A DNA stretch of 64,000 nucleotides from Microbacterium sp. TPD7012 (GTDB lineage: Bacteria; Actinomycetota; Actinomycetes; Actinomycetales; Microbacteriaceae): NCBI RefSeq assembly GCF_003075395.1, contig NZ_QDFV01000001.1, forward strand, positions 467,328-531,327, given 5' to 3'. Of the stretch, positions 26,401-33,223 are shown in pieces (the stretch's first letter is position 1; every line of letters starts with the position of its first letter). Made by a program: the position numbers and the translations under genes. Under the pieces are notes generated by a model. The model was not told the DNA's origin and made no database searches. It saw only the letters and a list, made by a program, of their open reading frames with translations.

Positions 26401-27936
26401 CACGATCGGGGTCACGGTCGCACCCTGGTCGATGTCGCCGAAGAGCGACAGGTCGATCGTGATCGTGCGCTCCTGGTCGCTCGTGTTCGTGTGCACGAGC
26501 GTCGCGCCCGAGCCGTCGCCGTCGATCGCCGCCGTGGTGTCGTCATCGCCGGCGCTGACGAGCTTGTCGCCCGGCTCGATGTAGTGCGTGAAGTTGCGCA
26601 GCGTGTTGTACTTCGCGTTCGTGCGGATGCCGCAGGAAGGGTCTGCGTCGCCGTCGGCGATCCGGCGGGCGGAATCGCCGTCGGCGTTGCAGTCGAAGTC
26701 GATGAAGATCGACCCCCAGTTCTTCTTCTCGACCTTCTCCATGTTGTAGAGGTCTTCGACCGGCTGCCAGAGCACCCAGGCGTCCGACTCGAGCTCACGC
26801 AGATCGTCGCTGACCAGCTGCGCGATGCCGAGGCCGTTCTCGATGGCATCCGGGTTCCAGCTGTCGCCGCCCCAGTTGCCCTCGACCTCGCTCATCCACA
26901 GCGGCTTGTCTGCGCTCTTCGCGATGTCGCGGGCGAGGTGCCGGCCGCCCGTGCCGTAGGTGTGCACGTTGAGCTGGGCGACCACGTCGCGCGCCTCGGC
27001 GTCCCATCCGTTCCAGTCCTCGACGAAGCGGTCGGGGTTGGTCTCGTCGGGGCCGGAGATCGCGGCATCTGTCGTGGTGTCGGGCTCGGCGAGTTCGGCG
27101 GCCAGGGCCTTGAGCACCTCGGCCTGCAGAGCGGGTCCGGCGTGCGCGCCTTCCTGCCGGCTCGCGCTCGTGGGCCAGCCGTCGTCGCCGAGAGTCGTGC
27201 CCCAGTAGTTGGTGTTCGGCTCGTTCAGGGGGTCGATCGTGTCGAAGGAGATGCCCTGGGTCTCTTCGACGTGCTGGACGACCGTCTTGACGTAGGTCGC
27301 GAAGGTGCCGAGCGAGTCCTGGCGGATCTGGTCGGCCGAGGCGTCGCTGCCACCGCTGACGAATCCGCTCTCGGTCAGGAAGTACGGCGGCGAGTTGCTG
27401 AAGGCCTCCCAGGTGTCGACCTGATCCTTGATCGCCGACACCCAGGCGAGCTGCGCGGCATCCGCTGAGAAGTCGTAGTCGCTCGCGTTCTCGCCCGTCC
27501 ACGCGGCGCGGAAGCGGTCGCGGTCGGCGTAGGTCGAGGTGATCTCGCCGTTCTCGTCCGACAGGGGAGCGTCGGGGTTCCACCAACCGGGCACCGCGCC
27601 TCCGGGGCGCAGGTAGTCGGGCACATCGGAGGCGTTGCCGCCGCCGATGTTGTAGCGCGCGATGTTGAGATTCAGGCCGTCGTCGCCGAAGACCTTGTCG
27701 ATGAGCTCGTCGCGCAGCCCTTCGGGGTAGGAGCCGGTGGCATTCGCCATCCAGACGAGACTCGATCCCCACCCCTGGAAGGGCCCGCCGGCGTATGCCG
27801 GATTGGGTGTGAGGGTGAGATCGGGTTCAGCGGCGCTGGCCGCCTGAGGGAGGGCGGCGAGACCGCTCGCTGTCGCCGCGAGGACTGCGGCCATGGCGAG
27901 CGCGCGCCGGGGTGAGGTCGCTCTTCTTTCAGACAT
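23488..27936 (-). CDS. cell-wall-anchored bifunctional galactanase (GH30 + GH43_24-like) with accessory domains
   Basis: A 1482-residue secreted enzyme. In order: signal peptide (to about 36); GH30 endo-beta-1,6-galactanase-type domain (about 40-560) with acid/base Glu in PLNEPNTNYWG and nucleophile Glu in MSEVEGNWG; ricin-type CBM13 (about 565-725, GKVLDVGGSSTSVGASVGVW); GH43 domain resembling exo-beta-1,3-galactanases of subfamily 24 (about 735-1060, IQAHGGQVVPS, ERPKVIYNESTGKWVMWAH, MARDMNLFVDDDG); an Ig-like domain; a malectin/CBM-like domain (about 1150-1290); a second Ig-like domain; a Gly/Thr linker. It ends with the sorting signal LAATG, a hydrophobic helix and RRRWRR, so a class E sortase would attach it to the wall. 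Endo-1,6 and exo-1,3 activities together would dismantle type II arabinogalactan. Subfamily calls are from motif recall. Confidence 0.82.
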   Translation of the reverse strand: MSERRATSPRRALAMAAVLAATASGLAALPQAASAAEPDLTLTPNPAYAGGPFQGWGSSLVWMANATGSYPEGLRDELIDKVFGDDGLNLNIARYNIGGGNASDVPDYLRPGGAVPGWWNPDAPLSDENGEITSTYADRDRFRAAWTGENASDYDFSADAAQLAWVSAIKDQVDTWEAFSNSPPYFLTESGFVSGGSDASADQIRQDSLGTFATYVKTVVQHVEETQGISFDTIDPLNEPNTNYWGTTLGDDGWPTSASRQEGAHAGPALQAEVLKALAAELAEPDTTTDAAISGPDETNPDRFVEDWNGWDAEARDVVAQLNVHTYGTGGRHLARDIAKSADKPLWMSEVEGNWGGDSWNPDAIENGLGIAQLVSDDLRELESDAWVLWQPVEDLYNMEKVEKKNWGSIFIDFDCNADGDSARRIADGDADPSCGIRTNAKYNTLRNFTHYIEPGDKLVSAGDDDTTAAIDGDGSGATLVHTNTSDQERTITIDLSLFGDIDQGATVTPIVTTESPASDPEANALRTGSAVSVAADGTATLTVPAKSVTTFVVTGVEGVADEAPTLRDGESYTLTGVQSGHALTVVADSTQLGSAREPELIDAQTWTATLVDDQPGTSRDRFALRAADGRTLVADGDSTVLRDVDDATASADPSALWMMTTTNGTTFSLLNAGRGKVLDVGGSSTSVGASVGVWQSNWGANQQWRLDEARDEIAPYASFRPGQEWLDTNGEVIQAHGGQVVPSTDDDGRTIYYLYGEDRTNGYHSAPGVHVYSSYDLYNWEDRGVALRALASEEQFDEPYFEALYGDYSQEQKDAVYRDLGTVPVDGVTPPIIERPKVIYNESTGKWVMWAHMDGPSATSSAQYAKANAGVAVADSPFGPFRYIDSYRLNYAPADADPPNNAPNNRGMARDMNLFVDDDGTGYIIYSSEENATMFISKLNDEYTDLATPADEAVLGVDYNRIFVNQSRESPAIFQHDERYFLITSGTTGWSPNPSRWATSTDLMGAWTEMGDPFPWWAQNNSWNSQPSSVIPVDPDHGKYIYMGDRWNGGTDLKNAQMVWLPISMGEGGDSLSVEVHDEWTLDQLDQWSAWDVSAVPETIPVGGSFDVPVVNVTRNGVATEQPVTWSFSGSFDVPGIVTATGTLPEFGGRTFTRTIAVVPDGLRYAVNAGGQETADWLALREAAGVSDMQNTGADQAFGEDAETGASWGYISEGSKTSGSADGTMFSTLRYAVEGRDIAYRFGDLEPGSYSVHVGYADPWDQWDDRGARVSVNGTVVEEDHDYVAADETRSYGDITVDDAGEIELVLSPTRDADVQVSWIMVTLDEPTTPADPEIAISADAVTAGDSITVEVAGLEQEEDVSFALHSDPVDMGTVTADAAGAASLTWSVPTSVPAGQHHVVMTRADGSEFRAALTVRAADPGTGPGTGTGGNGGASSGTSGGGGLAATGLDGNALTVTLALAALLLVGGGLAFAGRRRWRR

Positions 27937-27955
27937 CCTTGTCCATTCCGATATG

Positions 27956-27983
27956 TGTTGACGTCAACATGTCGACGTCAACA
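27956..27983. promoter_or_regulatory. two abutting LacI-type operators upstream of the galactanase
   Basis: A perfect 14-bp palindrome TGTTGACGTCAACA (27956-27969) is followed without a gap by TGTCGACGTCAACA (27970-27983), which has one mismatch. Both have the central CG typical of LacI-family sites. They lie 20-47 nt before the start codon and contain the TTGACG that would serve as -35, so binding should repress. No LacI gene is in the window. Confidence 0.65.
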
Positions 27984-28029
27984 CAATCTAGCGGATGACG
28001 ATGCTTCCGACAAGAGCGCAGGGGACAAC

Positions 28030-28035
28030 TAGGCT
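28030..28035 (+). promoter_or_regulatory. leaderless -10 box of dcd
   Basis: TAGGCT ends 6 nt before the GTG start of dcd and no ribosome site is present; a TTCCGA 19 nt upstream is the best -35. Confidence 0.45.
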
Positions 28036-28041
28036 GAACCC

Positions 28042-28647
28042 GTGCTTCTCAGCGATCGCGACATCAGGGCAGAACTCGCATCGGGCCGCGTCGGCCTGGA
28101 ACCGCACGAGCCGGAGATGATCCAGCCGTCGAGCATCGACGTGCGCCTCGACCGGTACTTCCGGCTGTTCGACAACCACAAGTACCCGTTCATCGATCCG
28201 GCCGAGGATCAGCCCGAGCTCACCCGTCTCATCGAGGTGAAGCCGGACGAGCCGTTCATCCTCCACCCGGGGGAGTTCGCGCTGGGGGCGACGTTCGAGC
28301 AGGTCAGCCTCCCCGACGACGTCGCCGCGCGCCTCGAGGGCAAGTCGTCGCTCGGCCGCCTCGGCCTGATCACGCACTCGACGGCCGGATTCATCGACCC
28401 GGGGTTCACCGGGCACGTGACTCTCGAGCTCGCGAACGTCGCGACCCTGCCGATCAAGCTCTGGCCCGGGATGAAGATCGGCCAGCTGTGCTTCTTCCGT
28501 CTCACGTCTCCGGCGGAGAACCCCTACGGCTCCGGCCCCTACGGCAACCGGTACCAGGGCCAGCGGGGGCCGACGGCCTCTCGCTCCTTCCAGAACTTCC
28601 ATCGGACGGATGTCGGCGTGACCGACGTCGGAGCAGCAGGGGGCTGA
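28042..28647 (+). CDS. dcd: dCTP deaminase (dUMP-forming type)
   Basis: A 201-residue nucleotide enzyme that converts dCTP to dUMP for thymidylate synthesis. It contains [20 protein letters not shown] and the catalytic region [21 protein letters not shown], with the C-terminal [11 protein letters not shown] lid. Actinobacterial members of this length generally combine deaminase and diphosphatase activity. The start is GTG with a -10 box 6 nt upstream, suggesting leaderless translation. A proline-rich membrane protein gene begins 1 nt after its stop. Confidence 0.95.
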   Translation: MLLSDRDIRAELASGRVGLEPHEPEMIQPSSIDVRLDRYFRLFDNHKYPFIDPAEDQPELTRLIEVKPDEPFILHPGEFALGATFEQVSLPDDVAARLEGKSSLGRLGLITHSTAGFIDPGFTGHVTLELANVATLPIKLWPGMKIGQLCFFRLTSPAENPYGSGPYGNRYQGQRGPTASRSFQNFHRTDVGVTDVGAAGG

Positions 28648-28648
28648 C

Positions 28649-29104
28649 ATGAGCGACGGCAGCGGCACGACTCCGGAAGAACCGGTCACCCCGGAGGAAC
28701 CGGTGATCGCGCCCGCGGATGCCGTCATCCCGCCGCCTCCCCCCGAGATCCCGATCCCGGAGGGACTCCTGACCCCGCCGCCGTCGGAGACCGCGGTTCC
28801 CGAGGCGGTGATCCCCCCGCCGCCTCCCGAGGCTCGTCTTCGCTCGTCCGAGCGTCCGCGTCCCGCGATCCTCGACGGCGACCAGCCGGCTGCCGTGGCG
28901 GACGACTGGGCCAAGCCCTCGGTCGCGCCCGAGGTCCCGACCTCGGGCGGCTACCGTGGGCTCACCGTCGCGATCTACGGCTTCCTCTTCGTGCTGCTCG
29001 CCGCCGCGGTCGTGCTGCTCGTGTTCCTGCTGAGCTCCGGGAGCTTCCCGTTCGCGACCTCCGACGCTGGGGCCGCAACGTCTGCGTTCGTGACGCTACT
29101 CTGA
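28649..29104 (+). CDS. proline-rich single-pass membrane protein, function unknown
   Basis: A 151-residue protein not assigned to a family. Residues 1-105 are rich in Pro and Glu with repeats of the type VIPPPPPE (twice) and EEPV (twice), suggesting an extended, disordered cytoplasmic segment. One membrane helix follows (LTVAIYGFLFVLLAAAVVLLVFLL), then about 20 residues outside. It starts one base after the dcd stop, so it is probably co-transcribed with dcd. No signal peptide or enzymatic motif is visible. Confidence 0.6.
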   Translation: MSDGSGTTPEEPVTPEEPVIAPADAVIPPPPPEIPIPEGLLTPPPSETAVPEAVIPPPPPEARLRSSERPRPAILDGDQPAAVADDWAKPSVAPEVPTSGGYRGLTVAIYGFLFVLLAAAVVLLVFLLSSGSFPFATSDAGAATSAFVTLL

Positions 29105-29180
29105 AGACCCGCCGGCGCCTTGAGGTTCTTCTGCTCGGTCGCTCGTAGCGATTCGTTGCGTCGGCAACGCGGAGGGTTTG

Positions 29181-29711
29181 ATGGTTGATGGCAAGACGCT
29201 CACGAGGGCGCAGGCTCGCGAGGCGATACTGGCGCTGCTCGACGAAGCACGCCAGCTCGTTCCGAGCGAGCGACCAGCGGAGCTTCCCGGGGCGGTGAAT
29301 GGCGAAGGGGCCTACATCCCCGGGTGGCACAGCTTCGAACACGTGGTGTGGAGGTACGGCTCAGACATCTGGGGCTTGCTCACCGAGCACCCCGCACTGC
29401 GCGACGACGACGACTTGTGCGAGCAGATCATCGCCATCGTGACGAATCCAGCCGCTCTGCGTGGTCGCCAATCGTTCATCCTCGCGTGCGGCTCCGTGAA
29501 GTTCGCGGCATATGCGCCGCAGATCGCCTCGCAACTCGGTGACCCGGACGTGGAGGGGCAAGCCCTCAGTACTCTCATAAAGATGCGGGCCGGGGCGTAT
29601 GCCGCACAGGTGCGACCACTCCTGGACTCGCCGAGCGGCTTCATACGCAAATTTGCGAAGCGCTACCTTGCGAGGTACGAGGGCGCGAGCGACGGAGTCG
29701 GCCTCAGCTGA
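29181..29711 (+). CDS. hypothetical protein with HEAT-like helical character
   Basis: A 176-residue soluble protein that I do not recognise. The second half reads like two to three short helical repeats (FAAYAPQIASQLGDPDVEGQ and AAQVRPLLDSPSGFIRKFAK), as in HEAT/armadillo proteins. The ATG at 29181 follows GGAGGG by 4 nt. Codon use is unusual for this chromosome: several ATA codons and AT-rich stretches occur, suggesting foreign origin. A perfect 6-bp hairpin (CGTTGC, loop GTCG, GCAACG) lies just upstream of its ribosome site. Nothing in the neighbourhood defines its role. Confidence 0.55.
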   Translation: MVDGKTLTRAQAREAILALLDEARQLVPSERPAELPGAVNGEGAYIPGWHSFEHVVWRYGSDIWGLLTEHPALRDDDDLCEQIIAIVTNPAALRGRQSFILACGSVKFAAYAPQIASQLGDPDVEGQALSTLIKMRAGAYAAQVRPLLDSPSGFIRKFAKRYLARYEGASDGVGLS

Positions 29712-29957
29712 TGTCGGCGTCTGCCTCGCGTCTCACGCCGGGGTCCTGACCGCGGCATCCGTCGATTTCGGCTGAGCCTGCCCCGTGGTCGTGCCGAGCG
29801 CGTCGACGCGGCAGATGTCGACTCGAAGCCGGGCCCGGTGAGCGATGCCGTGCGCGCGGGGCTGTCCGACTGGTACGCCTATGTCGGGGTGCAGATCCGC
29901 TACGCGGTCGACGCCGGTGCTGATGAAGACGCGGTCGCGCTGCTCCGACTGTGACGA
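29712..29957 (+). other. open but unassigned stretch, possible C-terminal gene remnant
   Basis: The 304-nt gap between the HEAT-like gene and the His-rich regulator has no convincing gene. The frame of the preceding gene stays open for 80 codons beyond its TGA and ends at 29952-29954. The last 38 codons, from a GTG at 29838, read like a protein C-terminus (GLSDWYAYVGVQIRYAVDAG). There is no ribosome site. It may be what remains of a deleted gene. Confidence 0.3.
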
Positions 29958-29993
29958 AACGCCCCACCCGACTGGTGTGTCGAGTGGGGCGTT
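29958..29993. terminator. hairpin terminator
   Basis: A 10-bp perfect stem AACGCCCCAC / GTGGGGCGTT with a 16-nt loop. On the minus strand it ends in GTTTCG, so it probably terminates the His-rich regulator gene (stop at 30016). Confidence 0.65.
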
Positions 29994-30015
29994 CCCTCGT
30001 TCATGAGCCTGGAGC

Positions 30016-30771
30016 TCAGGCGTCGCGACCGCGGCTGTAGCCCGCGTCGAAGCCGCGCTCGTACGCGTGCTGCGCGAACCGCGCGGCACGGTGCGGGCCG
30101 TGACCGCGGTGACCGTGGTCTCCGCGCTCACCGTGCTCACCGTGCTCGCCCTCGCGGAAGCCCGGGTGGCCGTGGTGGCCGTGCCCGCGCTCGCCGTGGC
30201 GGCACTCGTCGTCACGCCGGTCGGCGTCGGGGCCGAACCCGCGACCGAAGCCGCGCCCCGGACCGAAGCCCGGACCGAACCCGCGGCCGAAGGGTCGACC
30301 GGATCGGCCCGGGAATCCGCGACCTTCGCCGCGCCCGCCGAAGCCGTGGCTACGGCCACGCGGAAGCGGGGTCTCCTCGTCCCAGCCGAAGGCGCGGGCG
30401 ATCTTCTCGAGCGACGCGAGGGTGGTCGCCATCTCCTCGTCGGAGACGGCGCCTTGGACCTTCGCACGGATGCCGTCGACGATGGCGCCGAGGCGCTCCT
30501 TCGCCGCGCGGCCCTCGTCGGTGAGCGTCCAGCCGTCGCCGTCTGCGGCGACCCAGCCGCGCTCGACCAGGCGGTGCAGCTTGTGGCCGTTCAGCGGGCG
30601 CCGCGCGGGGACGGTCCCGTCGATGACGTTGAGGATCCGCCAGTCGCGGCGGCTCGCCTGCTCCGCCTCGAAGGCGGTGGCGAACTCGGCCGCCATGAGG
30701 CGGTCGGCGGCCTTCAGCCAGTAGCCGAAGGGGCGGGAGGTGTTCTGGGGGTTCTGTGTATCGGTGTTCAT
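30016..30771 (-). CDS. winged-helix (MarR-like) regulator with RG- and His-rich C-terminal tail
   Basis: A 251-residue protein. Residues 1-110 look like a MarR/PadR-type winged helix (RDWRILNVIDG, RPLNGHKLHRLVERGWV, WTLTDEGRAAKERL), followed by a dimerisation helix. From about residue 135 the chain becomes low complexity: a Gly-Arg-Phe block (FGRGFGPGFGPGRGFGRGFG) and then a His/Gly/Glu block (HGERGHGHHGHPG and on). The His block could bind Zn, Ni or Co; the RG/FG block resembles RNA-binding or condensate-forming segments. The ATG at 30771 is chosen over the longer frame because AAGGA lies 6 nt upstream. It is divergent from a second such regulator and close to a CDF exporter, which suggests metal control (inference). 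Confidence 0.7.
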   Translation of the reverse strand: MNTDTQNPQNTSRPFGYWLKAADRLMAAEFATAFEAEQASRRDWRILNVIDGTVPARRPLNGHKLHRLVERGWVAADGDGWTLTDEGRAAKERLGAIVDGIRAKVQGAVSDEEMATTLASLEKIARAFGWDEETPLPRGRSHGFGGRGEGRGFPGRSGRPFGRGFGPGFGPGRGFGRGFGPDADRRDDECRHGERGHGHHGHPGFREGEHGEHGERGDHGHRGHGPHRAARFAQHAYERGFDAGYSRGRDA

Positions 30772-30784
30772 GAGCAGTCCTTGG

Positions 30785-30868
30785 ATGTCAGTGTGCATGT
30801 GCTTGTCACATGTCATGTATATGTAGTGTGACATGCAGTAATGTTCCATGTCAAGTCGCATGTAAAAT
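30785..30868. promoter_or_regulatory. shared operator/promoter region of the divergent regulators
   Basis: This AT-rich intergenic stretch contains three exact copies of CATGTCA or its complement (30809-30815, 30829-30835, 30847-30853), near-copies at 30785 and 30859, and a long dyad TGTCACA (30804-30810) with TGTGACA (30827-30833). TAAAAT (30863-30868) ends 6 nt before the GTG of the plus-strand regulator. The arrangement suits MarR-type autoregulation of both genes. Confidence 0.55.
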
Positions 30869-30874
30869 CGATAC

Positions 30875-31432
30875 GTGACCACCGACTCGAACGATCCCGC
30901 CGAAGCCATCGCCCAGGCGCTCTCCCGTCTGCGCGGTCGCCGTCCCGGAGAGCGGGGGCCGGGAGAGCGAGGCGCCGGAGAGCGAGGGCGCGGTGGCCCG
31001 CACGGCTGGCACGGCGGCCCGCGCGGTGAGCACGCCGACCACCACCGCGGGCACCCCGGTATGCCGCCCTGGATGGCCGACCCCTCGGGACGCATGGGCG
31101 GGCCTGCGCGCGTCCGGATGCTGGAGGCGCTCGCCGCGGCATCCGCTCCGCTCAGCGTCAGCGCTCTCGGAGAGGCGATCGGCGTCGATCAGCCGCGGGC
31201 CTCGCGTCTCGTGCAGCAGGGGGTCGAGCGAGGCTTCGTGCGCCGCGAAGCTGATCCCGACGACGCGCGCCGCACCCGCATCGCGCTCACCGACGAAGGC
31301 CGAAGGCTCGCGCGCGGCATGCGGGGCGAGCGTCGGGAGATGCTCGCCGGCGCCCTGGCGGCGTTCACCGAGGAGGAACGCACCGAGCTCGCGCGGCTGC
31401 TGAACAAGCTCGCCGACAACTGGCAGCGCTGA
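30875..31432 (+). CDS. MarR-family regulator with His/Gly/Arg-rich N-terminal extension
   Basis: A 185-residue regulator. Residues about 20-70 are low complexity (GERGPGERGAGERGRGG, then GWHGG, HADHHRGHPG). Residues about 75-185 are a clear MarR winged helix: MLEALAAASAPLSVSALGEAIG, recognition helix PRASRLVQQGVERGFV and wing DPDDARRTRIALTDEGRR. It mirrors the divergent gene at 30016, which has the same type of tail at its C-terminus. The GTG start has a -10 box 6 nt before it, giving a leaderless transcript. It converges on the CDF exporter gene, 9 nt apart. Metal binding by the His-rich part is an inference. Confidence 0.8.
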   Translation: MTTDSNDPAEAIAQALSRLRGRRPGERGPGERGAGERGRGGPHGWHGGPRGEHADHHRGHPGMPPWMADPSGRMGGPARVRMLEALAAASAPLSVSALGEAIGVDQPRASRLVQQGVERGFVRREADPDDARRTRIALTDEGRRLARGMRGERREMLAGALAAFTEEERTELARLLNKLADNWQR

Positions 31433-31441
31433 GCAGCCGTC

Positions 31442-32359
31442 CTACGAGACCGCGAACTCCAGCGAGGGCTCGTCGTCGACCGAGAGCGACAGCACCACGG
31501 TCTCGATCGCGTCGTGCGCCTCGATCTGCCGCTCCACGTCGCGCAGGCGCCGGGCCACGTCGTGCTCCTGCTCGTCGCCGGCCAGATCGACCTCCGCGAC
31601 GAGGAAGAACCGGTTCGGACCCACGTACTCGATGTGCAGATACGTCACGCGCTCGATCTGCGGCAGGGCGAGGAGTGCGGTGCCGACGCGCGCCCGCAGC
31701 TTCGGCGACGCCGTGGTGCCCACCAGGAACTCGATGTTGCGTCCGATCAGGATGATCGCGACCACACCCAGCAGGATCCCGATGAGGATCGACCCCACGG
31801 CGTCCCAGGCGGCGACGCCCGTCACCTGATGGAGGAGGATCGAGCCGCCCGCCAGCACCAGTCCGATCAGGGCGGCCGAGTCCTCGAAGAACACCGCACG
31901 CAGGGTGGTGTCGCTCGTCGAGAGCACGAAGTCCCAGGTCGAGGAGCCGCGCTCCTTCGCCAGTCGGCGTGACTTCACCATCGCCTGCGTGAACGAGGCG
32001 CCTTCGAGCAAGAACGAGACGCCGAGCACGACATAGGCGATGACCGGACTCTCGACCGGCCCGCCGACGGACAGCTCCTGGATGCCGTGCATGATCGACA
32101 CGATCGACCCGGCGGTGAAGATCCCGAACGCCGCGACGAGCGACCAGACGAACGCGTTCCGTCCGTAGCCGAGCGGATGCCGCGCGTCCTTCGTGCGTGC
32201 ACCGCGGCGGTCCGCGATGAGGAGGAAGATCTCGTTGCCGGCATCCGCCCACGAGTGCGCCGCCTCGGCGACCATGGACGCCGACGACGTGAGGATCGCG
32301 GCGACGGTCTTGGCGATCGCGACCAGGACGTTGGCGAGGAAGGCGATGATCACGGTCAC
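31442..32359 (-). CDS. cation diffusion facilitator (CDF) family metal exporter
   Basis: A 305-residue membrane protein with five to six helices and the CDF metal-site signatures HSWADAGNE (first site) and FFEDSAALIGL (second site), plus the cytoplasmic dimerisation domain at about residues 210-300 (VTYLHIEYVGPNRFFLVAEVDL). CDF proteins export divalent metals such as Zn, Co, Ni, Mn or Fe in exchange for protons. The metal cannot be told from these motifs. The start is GTG with TAGCCT 6 nt before it and no ribosome site. Two His-rich regulators lie immediately next door. Confidence 0.88.
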   Translation of the reverse strand: MTVIIAFLANVLVAIAKTVAAILTSSASMVAEAAHSWADAGNEIFLLIADRRGARTKDARHPLGYGRNAFVWSLVAAFGIFTAGSIVSIMHGIQELSVGGPVESPVIAYVVLGVSFLLEGASFTQAMVKSRRLAKERGSSTWDFVLSTSDTTLRAVFFEDSAALIGLVLAGGSILLHQVTGVAAWDAVGSILIGILLGVVAIILIGRNIEFLVGTTASPKLRARVGTALLALPQIERVTYLHIEYVGPNRFFLVAEVDLAGDEQEHDVARRLRDVERQIEAHDAIETVVLSLSVDDEPSLEFAVS

Positions 32360-32365
32360 GCGGTC

Positions 32366-32371
32366 AGGCTA
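32366..32371 (-). promoter_or_regulatory. leaderless -10 box of the CDF gene
   Basis: Minus-strand TAGCCT ends 6 nt before the GTG at 32359. Confidence 0.4.
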
Positions 32372-32405
32372 CTCCCGTCGCGACGTGTGGACAGGACCGC
32401 CCCTC

Positions 32406-32427
32406 GTACGGAAGATTGCCGTACAAT
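32406..32427 (+). promoter_or_regulatory. toxin-antitoxin operator over the -10 box
   Basis: GTACGG (32406-32411) and CCGTAC (32419-32424) form an inverted repeat whose right arm overlaps TACAAT (32422-32427), a good -10 box 7 nt before the antitoxin ATG. The layout suits repression by an antitoxin-toxin complex. Confidence 0.6.
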
Positions 32428-32434
32428 CGACGGC

Positions 32435-32710
32435 ATGGCATCTCCCCTCAAGGATCGGCGGATCGAACTGCGTGTGACCTCTGCGCAGAAGGCGGCGATC
32501 GAGGAGGCCGCGGCCCTGCAGGGGCGATCGGTCACCGACTTCTCGGCCGAGACGCTGGTGGCTCGGGCCGACGAGGTCATCCAGCGCGATCGTCAGCTGC
32601 GAGTCGACGCGATCCGGTTCGATGCGTTCCTCGAGGTGCTCGATCGTCCCGCTCAGAACCTGGACGGACTCCGCTCGCTCCTGACCCGTGGTTCCGTCTT
32701 CGTTGACTGA
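32435..32710 (+). CDS. DUF1778 antitoxin (TacA-like, ribbon-helix-helix)
   Basis: A 91-residue protein with an N-terminal ribbon-helix-helix (RRIELRVTSAQKAAIEEAAAL, QGRSVTDFSAETLV) and a C-terminal segment (residues about 55-91) that in this family wraps around the acetyltransferase toxin. It represses its own operon with the toxin; the operator is visible just upstream. The last bases overlap the toxin reading frame. The antitoxin is intact, whereas its toxin carries a frameshift. Confidence 0.85.
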   Translation: MASPLKDRRIELRVTSAQKAAIEEAAALQGRSVTDFSAETLVARADEVIQRDRQLRVDAIRFDAFLEVLDRPAQNLDGLRSLLTRGSVFVD

Positions 32711-33204
32711 GTTCCTGCGACCGAGACCGATAGCCGCCGGCGATCGTGTCAGCGACTTCCGGTGCGGCGAGGAACAGCTCGACGCGTGGCTGCGCGCGCG
32801 AGCGCGAGGCAACGAACGATCCGGCGCCTCACGGACGATGGTCTCGGTCCTGCGTGACGGCCGGGTGGCCGGCTACTACTGTCTGTCGTCCAGCGCGATC
32901 GTTCGCGACGCCGTGCCGGCGGAGCTTTCCCGTCAGCAGCCCGATCCGATAACCGGTGGTGCTGCTCGGTCGGCTTGCGGTCGATGAGGCGTTCGCCGGC
33001 CAGGGGCTCGGCGCGTCACTCTTGCAGCATGCCACCGTCCGGGCCGTCGAGGCCGCCGAGGCGATCGGCATCCGCGCGATCCTCGTGCATGCCATGACCG
33101 AGGGCGTGGTGCCGTTCTACGAGCGATACGGGTTCACTCGTTTCCCCGGTGAGGAGCGCACGCTGTACATGCTTCTCGCCGACGTCGGCGAGACGCTCCT
33201 CTGA
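32688..33204 (+). pseudogene. GNAT acetyltransferase toxin (TacT-like), frameshifted
   Basis: The first part (from GTG 32688 or TTG 32703) reads as the TacT N-terminus: DFRCGEEQLDAWLRARARGNERSGASRTMV and AGYYCLSSSAIVRDAVP in order. At 32951-32952 an extra A shifts the frame, and translation stops at 32987. The remaining half is intact in another frame from 32956: LLGRLAVDEAFAGQGLGASLL (acetyl-CoA pyrophosphate loop) to the end at 33204. Removing one A restores the family sequence DPIPVVLLGRLAVD and a product of about 171 residues. Such toxins acetylate aminoacyl-tRNA. This one is either inactivated or the read is wrong by one base. Confidence 0.85.
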
Positions 33205-33223
33205 ACACGAGCCCGGCGACAGG

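Noticed and set aside
24091..27468. 1125-codon open frame on the plus strand opposite the galactanase gene
   Set aside because: It is rich in Arg, Val, His and Gly without any family motif, and lies exactly antisense to well-supported domains; such frames are a normal by-product of high GC content.
32945..32960. Programmed frameshift in the GNAT toxin
   Set aside because: The site is GATAACC with only two A's; there is no typical slippery heptamer, so a simple insertion is preferred.
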